A DNA stretch of 64,000 nucleotides, taken from positions 277,687 through 341,686 of the forward strand of contig CALVZK010000001.1 in NCBI GenBank assembly GCA_944372505.1, read 5' to 3'. Within the stretch, counting starts at the first letter, position 1. Each line of letters opens with the position of its first letter. A program made the translations under genes and the position numbers. Positions 7,998 through 17,310 of this stretch are shown here, in pieces. The notes under the pieces are model-generated. The model saw only the letters and a program-made list of their open reading frames with translations. It was not told the DNA's origin and searched no databases. The stretch is from an uncultured Clostridia bacterium. GTDB lineage: Bacteria > Bacillota > Clostridia > Christensenellales > UBA1242.

Positions 7998-9989
7998 TTA
8001 TGAAATGTAATTTTTTGTTCCATTTATACCATATCTGTAAATTTTTTCAATTTTCTCCTGGTCTCTATAAAATCTATTTGCTATTTCTTTAAAATGTGCT
8101 ATATCCTCTTTTGTTACACTATCATCCATTGTTGCAACATCACTAATGTTTAGACTGTAAATTTTGTTTGTAAAAATTCCACTTAAATTTGAAACAAAAA
8201 TTGAATTTTTTATTTCTTCTGAAAAAATTGAATATCCATGGAATAAATTTGAATTAGACTCTAAACCATATAAATCACAAATAGTAGGTAAAATATCATA
8301 TGTATTACAAAAATCTTCTATTTCAACATGATTGCCATTGGCTAATTTTTTACTATAAATAAACATAGGAATGTTATAATTATATGTATTTTCATAATCC
8401 GTTTTTTCTGTTCCTCTAACTTTATAGCATAAATCCGAGTAATAAGCATTATGATCAGCAAAAAATACAATAGAAGTATCATCGTCACGCCCTTTTTCTT
8501 CAAGCGTTTTTATTAATTTTTCTACTACTCTATCAAAATCTATACTTGCCGCCTTGTAATGTTTAAATAATTCAAAATCCTTTCCTTCTGGAATAACATA
8601 ATTAGTATTTTGTTCAAACCATACTGAAAAATTTTCATAATTGTCATCAAAAATTTGATAATATTCCTCAAAATTTGGGTTATTATAATCATATGGACCA
8701 TGTGTAGATAATGTAGCATAAAAAGATAAAAATCTTCCTTCGTCAGGTATAATATTATCTATTTGATTTTCTACAAAAGATATTTCTGGAATCCATTTAT
8801 TAAAAGTTGTATAAACATAAGGACCAGTATAGTCTTCTATGGTGTAGAGATTATCAAATCCTATGTATTCTTCCCCATGTGTCAAATTTCTATCATAAAA
8901 ATTTTCAAAATTTCCATGTATATAAGATGTTGTTACTTCATCACTAGAAGAATGTTCAAATAATCTTGGTAACGAATATTCAAAATTATAACCACTTTCT
9001 GCTGCTGACGGAATAAATATGTTCTTTGGAACACTACCTAATAGAACAATTCCTTCGCTATAATTTGTTCTATTCCTTGCGTAAAATTCATTAAAAACAA
9101 CGGTATTTTCGTTTTGGTATAATAAATTATATAATGTTGGAGTATTGTATGGATCGACTGCATACCACTCAAAGCTTTCACAGAGAATAACAATTAAATT
9201 ATCACCATATAAAATAGCATCTTCATTCCCTTCTTGATAGCCATCATCAATAAAATTTTGAAGTTCCTCTATTTCATTATCTGTTAAATTTTCTTTAAAA
9301 ATATAATTTATAAAACTTTTTGTATAAAAGCCATAAAATCCAAACTTTTTAAAAGCATCTATTTTAAATTGGAAATTTTTCCATAGATACTCATCGCTGG
9401 TTTCTATTTCAGTCTGCGCAGATGTAGCCTGTGCAAGTGTTGATTGTTGAATTTGAAATAATGAAAATCCCATTGCCTCTATAAATATAAAAGAAGCCAA
9501 AAATAATGTAACTTTTGAAAAATTCTTAATTTCAAATGTTTTTTTATTAAATTTTACAAGCAATATTGATGTAAATATCATAATTGAATATATCATTATA
9601 TTCAGAAAAACACCACCCCAATCAACAAAATCCATTGTTAATGCCGTTGTCGCTTCTGCTCCTAATCTTAATAATTCATAAGATAATATATCTCCAAAGA
9701 TAAAATACATGGTTGAATTGACAATATTCATCAAAAATTGTATAGTTATGAAAAAATAAAACAAAATCAATGAAGCCGTTTTATTGTATACTAAATATAT
9801 AATTCCTGCGATAATCAAAATTATGGATAAATCAAACAAAAAATAAGTTGGTAAAATCATTATATTGCCACTTGAATTAGCAAAACCTAAATATGAAAAA
9901 TTAACAATCTCTAAAATAATTGCAAATAAAACAAATATTAAAGGAATTAAAACCCTATTCCACGATACATTTTTGATTTTTACTTTCAT
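7998..9989 (-). CDS. LTA synthase family sulfatase/phosphoglycerol transferase
   Basis: The protein has five hydrophobic segments in the first about 185 residues, then an extracellular sulfatase-fold domain from about residue 260. That is the LtaS layout, in which glycerol phosphate from phosphatidylglycerol is added to lipoteichoic acid or a related polymer. The nucleophile is probably the Thr of ARNRTNYSEG near residue 306. The metal-binding region shows LIVILCESFEW, YIHGNFENFYDRN and FFADHN. Compared with classical LtaS, the metal motif reads ADHN rather than DHG. Transfer to another polymer, such as glycans or exopolysaccharide, is therefore possible. An AAAGGCGAG site supports the start. 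A divergent phosphodiesterase-like gene begins 124 bp away. Confidence 0.8.
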   Translation of the reverse strand: MKVKIKNVSWNRVLIPLIFVLFAIILEIVNFSYLGFANSSGNIMILPTYFLFDLSIILIIAGIIYLVYNKTASLILFYFFITIQFLMNIVNSTMYFIFGDILSYELLRLGAEATTALTMDFVDWGGVFLNIMIYSIMIFTSILLVKFNKKTFEIKNFSKVTLFLASFIFIEAMGFSLFQIQQSTLAQATSAQTEIETSDEYLWKNFQFKIDAFKKFGFYGFYTKSFINYIFKENLTDNEIEELQNFIDDGYQEGNEDAILYGDNLIVILCESFEWYAVDPYNTPTLYNLLYQNENTVVFNEFYARNRTNYSEGIVLLGSVPKNIFIPSAAESGYNFEYSLPRLFEHSSSDEVTTSYIHGNFENFYDRNLTHGEEYIGFDNLYTIEDYTGPYVYTTFNKWIPEISFVENQIDNIIPDEGRFLSFYATLSTHGPYDYNNPNFEEYYQIFDDNYENFSVWFEQNTNYVIPEGKDFELFKHYKAASIDFDRVVEKLIKTLEEKGRDDDTSIVFFADHNAYYSDLCYKVRGTEKTDYENTYNYNIPMFIYSKKLANGNHVEIEDFCNTYDILPTICDLYGLESNSNLFHGYSIFSEEIKNSIFVSNLSGIFTNKIYSLNISDVATMDDSVTKEDIAHFKEIANRFYRDQEKIEKIYRYGINGTKNYIS

Positions 9990-10113
9990 TTTCTCGCCTT
10001 TATATAATTTAATCTTCTATTATTATAATCATAAAATAAAAAAATTCAAGTTAAAAATAATATTTTATTTTACTTATGTAAAATAAATGTATACTAAATA
10101 AGGATATATTAAT

Positions 10114-10296
10114 ATGAAAAAATTTTTTATTACACTATTAATTTTTCTACTAATAATATTATGTGAAGTTGGTAAATATTTTATTAATTACAAATTCTTT
10201 TATTTTGCTCTAGTTTTTGAGTTATTTTCATTATTTATTTGTATTTGGTCTTTTCTAGGAACTAAAAAAATATTAATTTTTTTTCTACACTTATAG
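10114..10296 (+). CDS. 5' part of a frame-shifted membrane-anchored phosphodiesterase gene
   Basis: These 60 residues start at an ATG with an AAGGA site and form two hydrophobic segments, then end at TAG. The reading frame appears to continue in the -1 frame of the downstream gene. A slip at the A7 run (10264-10270) or T8 run (10277-10284) would join LGTKK to NINFFSTLIAIFSFVF, a third membrane helix, and then the enzymatic domain. I read 10114-11057 as one gene with a homopolymer frameshift. It could instead be a real small protein. Confidence 0.5.
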   Translation: MKKFFITLLIFLLIILCEVGKYFINYKFFYFALVFELFSLFICIWSFLGTKKILIFFLHL

Positions 10297-10316
10297 CAAT
10301 TTTTAGTTTTGTTTTT

Positions 10317-11057
10317 TTGTTGCAAAATTTAATTGTTTTAACTGAAAACAAAAATAAAACTAACAATTTTGAATATGTAATACATGCTGGTGGTGGTTTA
10401 GACGGAAAAGCATATTTAAATTCAAAAGAGGGATTTACTTATTATGTGCAAAATGATTACAAATATATTGAACTTGATTTCCTATATACTAGTGATAATG
10501 AAATTGTTTGCTCTCATTATTTTGAAGGTTTAAAGAATTTTGACAAAAATAATAAACCTTCTTTACTTCAATTTGAAAATTCACTTATATATGATAAATA
10601 TAATGGTATTACCGCTATTTGGCTTATAGAACAGTTAAAAATATATGATGATATTACGATAATATTTGATACAAAAGAGAAAGACAGTATTTTAATTTTA
10701 GAAGAGTTATCAAACATGTTGGCTAAAAATGATATTGATTTTAATAGTTTTATTATTCAAATTTACAGTGAACAAAATTATAACGAAATAAAAGCTAACA
10801 CAAATATCAAGTTTGCAAGATTCTGGTACACCAACTATAAATCTAACTATAAAAGTATAGATGTACTAAAGATTTTTGAAGATAAAGCAGATGTAGAAGC
10901 CTATGTACTATATTTCTTGAATTGGTGGACATTTACTGAATTAGATTTTAATACAACCAAGTCTATTGCTGTGCATACTATCCACGAAAAAGATTTCTGT
11001 AACTTTATAACTAAACGAAATGTGGAATTTGTTTATATAGATTGGCCTATAAATTAA
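10317..11057 (+). CDS. Glycerophosphodiester phosphodiesterase (GDPD)-like domain protein
   Basis: The protein shows the GDPD entry motif: VIHAGGGLDGKAYLNSKEGF, followed by YKYIELDFLYTSDNEIVCSHYF, with the His, Glu and Asp positions that bind metal and substrate in the family. The later TIIFDTKEKDS fits the third metal-binding strand. GDPDs hydrolyse glycerophosphodiesters from lipids or teichoic acids. Here the domain would face outward behind three membrane helices encoded mainly upstream, which fits its position next to the divergent LtaS-like gene. The TTG at 10317 is only nominal: the frame is open back to 10266 and likely joins the gene starting at 10114. Several family positions are replaced, so activity is uncertain. 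Confidence 0.65.
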   Translation: MLQNLIVLTENKNKTNNFEYVIHAGGGLDGKAYLNSKEGFTYYVQNDYKYIELDFLYTSDNEIVCSHYFEGLKNFDKNNKPSLLQFENSLIYDKYNGITAIWLIEQLKIYDDITIIFDTKEKDSILILEELSNMLAKNDIDFNSFIIQIYSEQNYNEIKANTNIKFARFWYTNYKSNYKSIDVLKIFEDKADVEAYVLYFLNWWTFTELDFNTTKSIAVHTIHEKDFCNFITKRNVEFVYIDWPIN

Positions 11058-11083
11058 TTCTTTTAACAAAGTTTATATATAAT

Positions 11084-11113
11084 AAAAAAATCGCACTAAA
11101 ATGCGATTTTTTT
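11084..11113. terminator. Bidirectional intrinsic terminator
   Basis: A 12-bp stem (A-run plus TCGCA / TGCGA plus T-run) with a 6-nt loop lies between convergent genes. The stop codon of the minus-strand gene overlaps its end. Confidence 0.85.
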
Positions 11114-11456
11114 AACCTAAACATAATGGAACTATAATTCCTGCTATAACAATCAATAAACAAATAACATATAAGACTTTCCAAACAAAAGGTTTAGGTC
11201 TTACATATCTCCAAGCAAGAATAGAAACAATTACTATCATGATTGCAGTTGCAATACCTTGTAAAATTCTTACTGCAGTCATAAGTTTATTAGCATCTAT
11301 AGCAGATAAAATTAAAGATACCGCATAGAGTATAGTAACAATTACTATAGTCCAAAAAGATATCTTATTTAATCCCCAAAGTCCGCTACTTTTTCTTGAA
11401 GATGATGAAGAACTTGATGACTTTGTTGTTTTTGTTGATGATTTTTTTGTTGCCAT
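11112..11456 (-). CDS. Small Ser/Lys-rich membrane protein
   Basis: The 114-residue product begins MATKKSSTKTTKSS and has a run of eight serines, then three hydrophobic helices (about residues 33-55, 60-82 and 92-113). The family is not recognised. The start at 11456 is chosen over an upstream in-frame start at 11489 because AGGAGGAG lies directly before it. The upstream codons would also fall inside the promoter. The basic, serine-rich head is probably cytoplasmic. Confidence 0.8.
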   Translation of the reverse strand: MATKKSSTKTTKSSSSSSSSRKSSGLWGLNKISFWTIVIVTILYAVSLILSAIDANKLMTAVRILQGIATAIMIVIVSILAWRYVRPKPFVWKVLYVICLLIVIAGIIVPLCLG

Positions 11457-11474
11457 TTTACTCCTCCTATGATT

Positions 11475-11503
11475 ATTATACTCCCTCAATATTTATATGT
11501 CAA
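11475..11503 (-). promoter_or_regulatory. Consensus sigma-A promoter
   Basis: TTGACA and TATAAT match both consensus hexamers perfectly on the minus strand and are separated by 17 bp. The predicted mRNA start leaves a leader of about 12 nt that contains the AGGAGGAG site for the gene starting at 11456. Confidence 0.85.
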
Positions 11504-11521
11504 TTGCTAGATAAATTTTTA

Positions 11522-11734
11522 TTATTTTTTATCTTCGATTTTATCCTCTAACATCATTAAATAAGGAATATACTCCTCCCACCTATAATCTCTTACCGGC
11601 ATTGGAGAATTATCTTTAAAATACAAAACTAGTGCTGGCTTTATTCCATGATAATCATCAACAAATTGATAACTAACCAATTTGCCACTTAAAATCAATT
11701 TTTTAATTTTTGCATGATAATTAAAATATGCCAT
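11522..11734 (-). CDS. Small conserved hypothetical protein (70 residues)
   Basis: The protein starts MAYFNYHAKIKKLI and contains DDYHGIKPALVLYF and MPVRDYRWEEYIPYL. I recall similar short proteins in many Clostridia, where they are sometimes labelled thermostable hemolysin delta-VPH; that label has no clear experimental basis. It is soluble with no signal peptide. The ribosome binding site is weak (GGAAAA). It is followed by the 11112-11456 gene in the same direction, but that gene has its own promoter. Confidence 0.7.
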   Translation of the reverse strand: MAYFNYHAKIKKLILSGKLVSYQFVDDYHGIKPALVLYFKDNSPMPVRDYRWEEYIPYLMMLEDKIEDKK

Positions 11735-11769
11735 AATCTATTTTCCGCAAAATTACAAAATTTATTAAA

Positions 11770-12555
11770 TCAACCTAATGCTACATCTAAAATCATCATT
11801 AACACAAAACCTATCACAAATCCCCAAGTACCAATATTCGATCCACTTTTAAATTTGGCTTCTGGTAATAATTCTTCTGCCACTACAAAAAGCATTGCTC
11901 CCGCTGAAAACGATAATAGCCATGGCATAATTCCAGATAAAACACTCGAAAGAAATATCCCTAAAAGCGCCATAAACGGTTCAACTACACCGCTACAAAA
12001 ACCAAAAAGAAAGGCTTTTCCCCTTGATTTTGTTTCTTCTTTTATTGGTAAGCTTATTGCTGCTCCCTCTGGGAAATTTTGTATACCAATACCTATGGCA
12101 AGCCATAGTGCAGAATAAAATGCAGATATCTCGCTGACCACAAAAGCATTTCCAAATGCCAATCCCACTGCTAATCCCTCTGGTATATTGTGCAAAGTTA
12201 CAGCTAAAAATAATTTCCCACTTTTTGATAAAGATTTAAAATCTTTATTTTTATTTTTTTTATTAATTACAAGTGCAACTATTTTATCTATAAAAACTAA
12301 AAATAGCCCTCCTGCTATAATGCCTATACTCGACGGTAAAAAACTCCAATTCCCCCAACTTTCAGATTGCTCTAACGCAGGAATAATCAAAGACCAAATA
12401 GATGCAGCAATCATTAATCCTGAAGCAAAACCTAAAAATAAACTATTTATTTTTTCGCTAATATTTTTTTTAAACAAAAAAACAATCGCAGAACCTAATG
12501 TTGTCATTAAAAATATAAAAGTAATTCCTAAAATTGTAATAGTTATATTGTTCAT
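11770..12555 (-). CDS. ZIP family divalent metal transporter
   Basis: The protein has about eight hydrophobic helices. Both ZIP signature helices are present: TLHNIPEGLAVGLAFG near residue 120 and GIQNFPEGAAISLP near residue 160, carrying the His/Asn/Pro/Glu metal-binding residues. A Lys/Asn-rich cytoplasmic loop (about residues 92-112) separates helices 3 and 4, as usual. It most resembles the ZupT/GufA group, which imports zinc and other divalent metals. No strong Shine-Dalgarno sequence precedes the ATG. Confidence 0.9.
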   Translation of the reverse strand: MNNITITILGITFIFLMTTLGSAIVFLFKKNISEKINSLFLGFASGLMIAASIWSLIIPALEQSESWGNWSFLPSSIGIIAGGLFLVFIDKIVALVINKKNKNKDFKSLSKSGKLFLAVTLHNIPEGLAVGLAFGNAFVVSEISAFYSALWLAIGIGIQNFPEGAAISLPIKEETKSRGKAFLFGFCSGVVEPFMALLGIFLSSVLSGIMPWLLSFSAGAMLFVVAEELLPEAKFKSGSNIGTWGFVIGFVLMMILDVALG

Positions 12556-12645
12556 TTTTTCTTAAGTAGAATTCCCCAATATCAATATATAAGTTATTAA
12601 AAAAATAAGTGACAAATATATTTATTTTTAGTCAAAGTTATTTAT

Positions 12646-12672
12646 AAAAAAGAACAACTTGCGTTGTCCTTT
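12646..12672 (-). terminator. Intrinsic terminator of the helicase gene
   Basis: The stem AAGAACAAC / GTTGTCCTT (one G-U pair) with loop TTGC is followed on the minus strand by a T run. Confidence 0.75.
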
Positions 12673-15600
12673 ATTTAGTTAGTTCTTTTTTTGATGAATT
12701 TATTGCTTTTACAATACTAGAAATTACTTTATTTTTATTCAACCACCAATCTCTACTCCAAATTCTCATAATCTTCCACCCTCTAGATTGCAAAAATTTG
12801 TTTCTATAAACATCACGCTCTAAAATAGAATCACTGCTATTATAAGCGGCATAATCACACTCAATACCTAATAAATATCTATCGAGTTTTTTATCATAAA
12901 TACCTAACGAAATTTTATAATTTGTGTTACCTAGATTGGTCTCGACTATATATCCAAGTTTTTCTAATTCTTCCTTTATATTTTGTTCTAAACTGCTTTC
13001 AATAATATTTTCTTCTGGTTGTACTAATGGTGCCTTATATTCATCTAGTATATATTGAATTTCTTTATTTTTCTTATTTGAAACTGCTCTAACATATTTC
13101 AAATAACTTTTAAATATTTTTGGCCCAGCATTTTTAGTACCATCAACCATTAACTCTTCAGGCTCAATGCTCGTAACAACATAAATTTTTTCTTTTGCTC
13201 TAGTTATTGCAACATTTAGTCTATTTTCTCCACCTTCTACGGAGAGAGGACCAAAGTGAGCAACCACTTTCCCGTATTCATTTCTAGCATAGCCAATACT
13301 GAAAATAATAATGTCCCTTTCATCACCTTGAACATTTTCAAGATTTTTGATAAAAATTGAAGTATCTTCTCCATTGTCTTTTCTATTTTGTTCTCTAATG
13401 TAAGCATCTCTAAAAACAGAATCCTTTAAACATTCTTTATCAATTGCATCTTCAATAGCATTTTCTTGTTCAGTATTAAAAGTTATAATTCCTATCGAAC
13501 TTTTATTTCGTTTATTTTTTATGAGCTTTTTTAGTAAACTTACGATTGCATTAGCTTCTTCTTGATTTTTTCTACCAAGCCATCTTCCATTTACCTTTAT
13601 TCTTTCAATTGGCTTACAACCAATATTCTTTGATATATTTGGAGCAATTTGCAACTTTCCATCATAAAATACATAATTTGAAAAATTAATTAGTTCTTCA
13701 TTTTTACTTCTATAGTGATAAGTTAAATTTGTACTATTATATCTTGATGTAGCAAGATCTAGTAAACTTTCTACCTCCAAAGCTGCTTGAGATGCTAAAT
13801 CAAGATCATCTTCACTATCATTTCCCATATATCTTTTCATAAAAGTAGCAGTAGGACGCAATTGTTTAGAGTCTCCAGCAACCACAATATACTTACCTCT
13901 ATAAATAGTAGGTATTGTATTTTCGATAAATACTTGACTTGCTTCATCAAACAATATTATGTCAAAAAGGTTTTTCTTTAATGGAAAAATCATCGAGACA
14001 CTTTCTGGAGATAACAACCAACAAGGAAACAGTTTTAATAAATAGTCCCCATATAATTCCATCAATTTTCTAATAGGCATAAGTGCTTGTTGTTTAGTAA
14101 TCTGATAAAGATAATTTTTATTATTTTCCTCATCATTTTTAAAATGTTCAATATATTGTTCCTTAAATTTATCTAAACAAATTATGCTTGAAATATTTTT
14201 TTCTTCTTCTTTAAGAGAAAGAATCCTGTTTCTTATATTTTCAAAATCTATAATTTTAGATAATTTGTTTTTATTTAACTCTTCATACTTGACTGCTTCA
14301 TGGTAAACTCTTATTTCTAATAACTTATTTATAACTTCTTTAAATTGTTTTAAACTTTTAGAATTTGCAAAGGCAAAATTTAATATAACCTTTTCTTCAT
14401 TAGTTAATCCTTTTAAAGCTACATTAATATCTCTTATTTCAACATAATCATCTAAAGCATTTAATAACAATTTTAAATAAATAGTATTTCCATTTATAAT
14501 GTTATCAATAGTCATTAAATAACCTTTTTTATCAAGCACTTTTTCAAGTAAAGAATAATTTTTAATATATTGTTCAATTTCTTCTTTTGTTTTTTCAAAT
14601 TGCTCGGCAATTTCTTTCTCTTTTTCTACAACTTTATATTTAATGAATGGATAAAGAGGAAATATTATTTTAGAAACAGAAAGAACATTATTAAGTCTAG
14701 GATAATCTATTTTAGAAATCATTTTTACTAATGGTTTTAAATTTTGTTCATTACCATTTTTATTCTCTAACATATACACCATAAGTTGTCTAGCGTGAGG
14801 ATAAGAAGCGGTATCAAATGGTATAATTGTTTTAGCAATTAAACCATTTAAATAGGTTTTTAATTGATTTAAAATATGTATATCTACATTATCTTTAATA
14901 TAGTCAATTAATGGGTTCGATTTTTTTAATTCTATGTACCTATAATACAATGAACTTTTATTTTTTTCTCTTATAACCCTTAAAGTTTGTGAAAGGATTT
15001 TATAATCTATTTTCATAAGTTCATGATTTTTTATCATTTGTTTATATATTAAATAATCATTACTATTTTTACCAATTTTAGCAGAACCTGCATACATTTG
15101 TTGCAATGATAAACCAAATGGAGTTTTTGTAAATAATGTATTCGAAATTGTTTGAAGTTCAGCAACTTCTTTATTCAAATTTTCCTCAACCTGTTTAAAA
15201 TCGTCATAATTTTCGTTTGGATGATAATTTTCCATAACTGCCTGATGCGTTTTGTTAACTCTCTCATAAAAATTAATTTTATTTTTTTCAGGGTCAGTTA
15301 TAAACATACATTTAGAATTTAAACTCTTAAGACGGTTGAAAACTACGTCTAAAGCAGCTTTCTTTTGTGAAACGACTAAAACTCTTTTATTTTTACAAAT
15401 AGCATCAGAAATAATATTAACTATTGTTTGAGATTTTCCAGTACCAGGAGGCCCATAAATAACCATATTCCCCGACTGATTTATTTTTTCTATCGCATTT
15501 TCTTGAGCATAATCTAAATCATTAATAGTATAAATTTCTTCTTGAGTTTTTTTAATTTTTTTAGATGATTTGCCTTGGAGTAATTGATCTATAGCTTCAC

Positions 15601-16483
15601 TTGAAAGTCTTTTTTTCTCTAACAAAGAATAATCGTTATATATTGCGTTAGCAAGAGGAAATCTTCCAATAACACAAGCATTTAACACTTTTAATTCATC
15701 ATCTCTATGGCTAGGTTCTGGTATACTATCAAAGGATATCAATTTATTATCAAATTTTTTATCAATTTCAAACTTAAATCCGTATGCAGATAAATAATCA
15801 ATAACATCTTCGACGCTTTTAAGTTTATAATCTACTAAATTATCAAATTCCATGATAAGTCCTTCATAATTTAGTTTATGTTCTTTTGCATATGCTAATA
15901 GTAAAACTTTGTTGAACTGAACTAGTTCATCATTTTTTGCTTCAATTGTGACATTGTTATCATCTTCAATATTAATTACCACTGGAAATAAAATTAATGG
16001 TGCTTTAATAATAATATCTCTATTAATTTGTCCAGTTACAAAAGGATAACCTATAAACATTTCATATCTTCCGGTTTCCCTAGCAAATTCTTCGATTTCT
16101 CTTTTTAATGACTTTAATTCTTTTATTTGAGAAAGAATTATTTTTTTACCTTCTTCTTTCTTTATTCTTTCTCTTCTTAAATTTTCATTACGTTTTTCTT
16201 CTAAACTCAAATTAGCAGTATCATTATATAATGATTTTACTTTACCTTCAAGATTGAAATTTTTTAAAATTCTTTCTTTGGCCTCTTTACGTATTAGCCT
16301 ATATCCTAGCCTCTTTCCCTTCCACAAAAAATTAAAAAATTCATCAAAATCCTTTTTATCATCACCTATAATTTTACCAATGTCATAAGCATACTTTTTA
16401 CTTAAATTTTTAGAATAAAGACTTCGATTCTTTCCACTAATTTCTATAAGTCTTTCTTTGTAATATTTGTAAATAGATTTCAT
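12671..16483 (-). CDS. DUF4011-type superfamily 1 helicase with C-terminal MTES_1575/Vsr-like nuclease (hhe-like)
   Basis: This 1270-residue protein has three parts. The N-terminus resembles DUF4011 (ERLIEISGKNRSLYS near residue 10 and YPFVTGQ...IKAPLILFPVVI near 150). The middle is an SF1 (Dna2/NAM7-like) helicase with Walker A GPPGTGKS near 343, Walker B ILFDEAS near 846, then GDSKQLRP, YHYRS and NVAITRAKEK. The last about 75 residues form a restriction-endonuclease-like fold with GIECDYAAYNSS, RDVYRNKFLQSRGW and MRIWSRDWW. DUF4011-helicase-Vsr is the architecture of the single-gene anti-phage system hhe, which suggests DNA- or RNA-targeted defence. A housekeeping role in nucleic-acid repair is also possible. 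The AAAGGGA site and an upstream promoter set the start. Confidence 0.85.
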   Translation of the reverse strand: MKSIYKYYKERLIEISGKNRSLYSKNLSKKYAYDIGKIIGDDKKDFDEFFNFLWKGKRLGYRLIRKEAKERILKNFNLEGKVKSLYNDTANLSLEEKRNENLRRERIKKEEGKKIILSQIKELKSLKREIEEFARETGRYEMFIGYPFVTGQINRDIIIKAPLILFPVVINIEDDNNVTIEAKNDELVQFNKVLLLAYAKEHKLNYEGLIMEFDNLVDYKLKSVEDVIDYLSAYGFKFEIDKKFDNKLISFDSIPEPSHRDDELKVLNACVIGRFPLANAIYNDYSLLEKKRLSSEAIDQLLQGKSSKKIKKTQEEIYTINDLDYAQENAIEKINQSGNMVIYGPPGTGKSQTIVNIISDAICKNKRVLVVSQKKAALDVVFNRLKSLNSKCMFITDPEKNKINFYERVNKTHQAVMENYHPNENYDDFKQVEENLNKEVAELQTISNTLFTKTPFGLSLQQMYAGSAKIGKNSNDYLIYKQMIKNHELMKIDYKILSQTLRVIREKNKSSLYYRYIELKKSNPLIDYIKDNVDIHILNQLKTYLNGLIAKTIIPFDTASYPHARQLMVYMLENKNGNEQNLKPLVKMISKIDYPRLNNVLSVSKIIFPLYPFIKYKVVEKEKEIAEQFEKTKEEIEQYIKNYSLLEKVLDKKGYLMTIDNIINGNTIYLKLLLNALDDYVEIRDINVALKGLTNEEKVILNFAFANSKSLKQFKEVINKLLEIRVYHEAVKYEELNKNKLSKIIDFENIRNRILSLKEEEKNISSIICLDKFKEQYIEHFKNDEENNKNYLYQITKQQALMPIRKLMELYGDYLLKLFPCWLLSPESVSMIFPLKKNLFDIILFDEASQVFIENTIPTIYRGKYIVVAGDSKQLRPTATFMKRYMGNDSEDDLDLASQAALEVESLLDLATSRYNSTNLTYHYRSKNEELINFSNYVFYDGKLQIAPNISKNIGCKPIERIKVNGRWLGRKNQEEANAIVSLLKKLIKNKRNKSSIGIITFNTEQENAIEDAIDKECLKDSVFRDAYIREQNRKDNGEDTSIFIKNLENVQGDERDIIIFSIGYARNEYGKVVAHFGPLSVEGGENRLNVAITRAKEKIYVVTSIEPEELMVDGTKNAGPKIFKSYLKYVRAVSNKKNKEIQYILDEYKAPLVQPEENIIESSLEQNIKEELEKLGYIVETNLGNTNYKISLGIYDKKLDRYLLGIECDYAAYNSSDSILERDVYRNKFLQSRGWKIMRIWSRDWWLNKNKVISSIVKAINSSKKELTK

Positions 16484-16500
16484 AATTTTCCCTTTATTTT

Positions 16501-16529
16501 ATAATATCATTTTTATACAACAGTTGCAA
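16501..16529 (-). promoter_or_regulatory. Sigma-A promoter of the helicase gene
   Basis: TTGCAA and TATTAT are separated by 17 bp on the minus strand, about 18 bp upstream of the ATG at 16483. Confidence 0.7.
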
Positions 16530-16568
16530 CTAGAAAATAAATATAATAATTTAATTTAAATTATTTTG

Positions 16569-17177
16569 CTACTTTTTATATTTACCTCTTTCCATGATTT
16601 TTTTAATAAAAGTTTTTCTATGTAATGGACAAGCCCCTAAAGTTAAAAGATTTTCTATATGATCCTTTGTCCCATAACCTTTATTTTTTGAAAAACCATA
16701 TTGAGAATATTTAGTATGTAAAGTATTCATTAAATTATCTCTATAAACTTTGGCTATGATTGAAGCACATGCAATATTATAACTTTTTTCATCTCCTTTA
16801 ATTATGTTTTCTTGATTTTTATCTATATCTATTTTTACAGCATCAGTTAAAACAAGGTCCACCTTAATATTTATGTTTTCAAAAGCCTTCTTCATCCCCA
16901 ATTTTGTCGCCTGTAAAATATTGATTTCATCAATGGTTGATTGATCAACCTCTACTATAGAATAGTCCAAAGCTTTTTGCAAAATTAAATTATTTAAAAA
17001 TTCTCGTTTTTTAGGCGTTAATTTTTTACTATCGTTAACTCCATCTATAATATTATTCAATTCTAAAGGCATAACCACACAAGCACAAACAAGAGGACCA
17101 GCTAAACATCCTCTCCCAACCTCATCTATTCCAGCGATAACAGTTTTTTCTGAAAACTTTTTTTCATAGTCTAACAT
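16569..17177 (-). CDS. rnhB: Ribonuclease HII
   Basis: RNase HII cuts the RNA strand of RNA-DNA hybrids and single ribonucleotides in DNA. The signature IAGIDEVGRGCLAGPLV near residue 15 carries the catalytic Asp-Glu pair and the GRG ribonucleotide-sensing motif. A further acidic site is in VLTDAVKID near residue 105, and ASIIAKVYRD follows near 137. At 202 residues the length is normal. No Shine-Dalgarno sequence precedes the ATG. A promoter places its -10 box 6 nt before it, which suggests leaderless translation. Confidence 0.95.
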   Translation of the reverse strand: MLDYEKKFSEKTVIAGIDEVGRGCLAGPLVCACVVMPLELNNIIDGVNDSKKLTPKKREFLNNLILQKALDYSIVEVDQSTIDEINILQATKLGMKKAFENINIKVDLVLTDAVKIDIDKNQENIIKGDEKSYNIACASIIAKVYRDNLMNTLHTKYSQYGFSKNKGYGTKDHIENLLTLGACPLHRKTFIKKIMERGKYKK

Positions 17178-17183
17178 AAAGTA

Positions 17184-17212
17184 ATTTTAACACAAATATA
17201 AAACAAAGTAAA
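17184..17212 (-). promoter_or_regulatory. Sigma-A promoter giving a leaderless rnhB mRNA
   Basis: On the minus strand TTTACT, 17 bp, TAAAAT (with a TG extended -10), then TACTTT and ATG. The 6-nt distance from -10 to ATG equals that at three other genes in the window. Confidence 0.7.
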
Positions 17213-17265
17213 CATTAAAAGTTTTAAATATAAATAATTTAAATTATTTTTCGTAAATGAAATTC

Positions 17266-17294
17266 TTGCAATTTAAAAAATAACATGATATAAT
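17266..17294 (+). promoter_or_regulatory. tRNA promoter
   Basis: TTGCAA and TATAAT are separated by 17 bp and lie 16 bp upstream of the tRNA-Arg gene at 17311. Confidence 0.75.
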
Positions 17295-17310
17295 AAATCA
17301 GCAAAAAAAT

